From contig CAWGNK010000003.1 of NCBI GenBank assembly GCA_963823945.1, positions 434,001 through 498,000 on the forward strand: a stretch of 64,000 nt of DNA, written 5' to 3'. Position 1 is the stretch's first letter, and each line of letters opens with the position of its first letter. Origin of the DNA: Bog-793 sp963823945. GTDB lineage: Bacteria > Actinomycetota > Acidimicrobiia > Acidimicrobiales > Bog-793. Below the pieces are notes generated by a model. It ran no database searches, was not told the DNA's origin, and worked only from the letters and a program-made list of their open reading frames with translations. Made by a program: the position numbers and the translations under genes. This document shows, one piece after another, positions 62,679 through 64,000 of this stretch.

Positions 62679-64000
62679 TGACGTTCCTCTCGGGTGACGA
62701 CGAGAGTCCCGGTCCGGCACCGTGCGAGACGCCGGTCGCGCGGCACCTGCTCCCCGACAGCGCCGCGGTGACGGCCGCGGGGCGACTCGAGGTCGCGGGC
62801 CTCGACGTCGTCGCGCTCGCCGAGGAGTTCGGCACGCCGCTGTTCGTCTACGACGAGGCGACCCTGCGGGCCCGCTGTCGAGAGCTCGTCGGGGCTTTCG
62901 GTCCCGGCTGCGCCTACGCGACGAAGGCGTTCCTTTGTCGTGCGATGGCCCGGCTGGCGCTCGAGGAGGGTCTCCGGCTCGACGTGTCGACCGACGGCGA
63001 GCTGGGCGTGGCGCTGGCCGCCGGCGCAGAACCGGACCGGATCGTCATGCACGGGAACAACAAGTCCGACGCCGAACTCGCCTCCGTCGTGGGCCTCGGT
63101 GGCGCAAGGATCGTCGTCGACTCGTTCGACGAGATCGCGCGGCTGACCCGACTCGCCGGGCGCGGGGCGCGGGGCGCCACCCAGCAGGTCCTCGTGCGGG
63201 TCAATCCCGGGATCGAAGCGCACACGCACGAGTTCATCGCCACGGGCCGCGAGGACTCGAAGTTCGGGTTCTCCGTGGCCTCGGGCGCCGCGCGGGAAGC
63301 GATCGACGCCCTGAGCAAAGTGGTCGGCGTCGAGGTCGTCGGTGTCCACGCCCACATCGGCAGCCAGATCATGCGGCTCGATTCCTTCGCGCGCATCGCC
63401 GAGGTCCTCGCCCCGCTGGCGGCCGACCGGGGCCTCGCCGAGCTCTGTGTCGGCGGCGGGCTGGGAGTCGCCTATCTCTCCGACGAGTCGGCCCCGACGA
63501 TCACCGAGTGGGCCGCGGCGGTACGCGCCGCCGCAGCGCGCGCCGGGCTCCCCTCTGGCGTGCTGGTGAGCGCCGAGCCGGGACGCGCGCTGGCGGCCAC
63601 CGCCGCGATGACCTGCTACCGGGTCGGGACGGTCAAGGAGCTCCCGGGCATCCGCAACTACGTGGCCGTCGACGGGGGTATGAGCGACAACCCGCGGCCG
63701 GTCCTCTACGGCAGCGGCTACGAGGCCTTCCTCCCGCGGGACGTCACCGCGGACCGCCCCTATGGGGCGAGGATCGTCGGCAAGCACTGCGAGACGGGCG
63801 ACGTCGTCGTCGCCGAGGCGCGCCTACCCGGTGACGTCGCCGTCGGCGACGTGCTCGTGACCCCGGTGACCGGCGCCTACGGGTTCTCGATGGCCTCGAA
63901 CTACAACCGGGTGGGTCGACCCCCGGTCGTTTTCGTGCGCGACGGGAGCGCGCGGGTCGTCGTGCGGCGCGAGACCGTGACGGACCTCCTCCGCCTGGAA
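62678..64000 (+). CDS. lysA: Diaminopimelate decarboxylase (3' end beyond window)
   Basis: The frame is open to the window edge (441 codons). PLP-enzyme fold III: YATKAFLCRAMA carries the PLP Lys, VHAHIGSQI and CVGGGLGVAYLS bind phosphate, AEPGRALAA and VDGGMSDNPRP follow, and the active-site Cys is in KHCETGDVV. Makes lysine from meso-diaminopimelate. Coupled to argS. The last residues of the protein are cut off. Confidence 0.95.
   Translation, partial: MTFLSGDDESPGPAPCETPVARHLLPDSAAVTAAGRLEVAGLDVVALAEEFGTPLFVYDEATLRARCRELVGAFGPGCAYATKAFLCRAMARLALEEGLRLDVSTDGELGVALAAGAEPDRIVMHGNNKSDAELASVVGLGGARIVVDSFDEIARLTRLAGRGARGATQQVLVRVNPGIEAHTHEFIATGREDSKFGFSVASGAAREAIDALSKVVGVEVVGVHAHIGSQIMRLDSFARIAEVLAPLAADRGLAELCVGGGLGVAYLSDESAPTITEWAAAVRAAAARAGLPSGVLVSAEPGRALAATAAMTCYRVGTVKELPGIRNYVAVDGGMSDNPRPVLYGSGYEAFLPRDVTADRPYGARIVGKHCETGDVVVAEARLPGDVAVGDVLVTPVTGAYGFSMASNYNRVGRPPVVFVRDGSARVVVRRETVTDLLRLE

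Overview
The window is chromosomal, very G+C-rich DNA from a high-GC Gram-positive bacterium. Gene order and content point to a deep-branching actinobacterium, plausibly Acidimicrobiia-like. That placement is inference from several traits: a tilS-hpt-folEPBK-pan/nad-coaX-lysS-clpC-carD-ispDF-rlmB gene train, an RsrA-type anti-sigma factor beside an ECF sigma factor, a DUF2342 metalloprotease, DUF3263 and PAC2 proteins, an actinobacterial-type HemQ, a lone groEL under a CIRCE operator, and the absence of photosynthesis genes. Many genes overlap their neighbour by 1-4 bases (ATGA, GTGA, TGATG), so translational coupling is common.

Layout. 1-5.4 kb: the end of a VOC-fold gene, tRNA-Thr, a UDP-sulfoquinovose synthase, a Thr-rich membrane-anchored protein, nickel-pincer cofactor genes larC-larB, and tRNA-Ser. 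5.6-10 kb: signal peptidase I, then a lower-GC patch (zinc-ribbon protein, IS1-like transposase, small genes, fused DNA methyltransferase-nuclease) bounded by a 15-bp inverted repeat and followed by tRNA-Thr(CGU). 10-16.8 kb: an agmatine module (arginine-type decarboxylase, APC permease, putrescine-type carbamoyltransferase, agmatine deiminase), with a decayed copy of the tRNA-Thr 3' half inside it. 17-18.8 kb: a PKD-like secreted protein, then a redox-type ECF sigma/anti-sigma pair preceded by a possible RNA switch.

18.8-37.3 kb is the housekeeping core: tRNA modification and purine salvage (tilS, hpt), folate (folE, folP, folB, folK), pantothenate and NAD (panC, nadB, nadC), coaX, lysS, a polyprenyl diphosphate synthase, clpC, carD, ispD, ispF and rlmB. 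A Cys-less phosphatase-like protein sits inside the folate genes. 37.3-53 kb: citrate synthase, a GNAT enzyme, a PAC2 protein, hemQ-larE, groL with CIRCE, a thrC-moaD pair under a clear SAM-I riboswitch, trehalose genes otsA and otsB with a DUF3263 gene, aconitase, and a MarR/YceI divergon.

53-64 kb: a frameshifted secreted-protein gene, kdpD-kdpE facing the oppositely oriented kdpF-A-B-C operon (with an extra 27-residue membrane ORF before kdpF), a lipoprotein, tRNA-Arg, argS, and lysA running off the end.

Most noteworthy: the SAM riboswitch on a threonine-synthase/sulfur-carrier pair, which suggests a methionine or homocysteine role; the small ORF before kdpF; the stem-switch at the ECF sigma ribosome binding site; and the tRNA-associated agmatine island.
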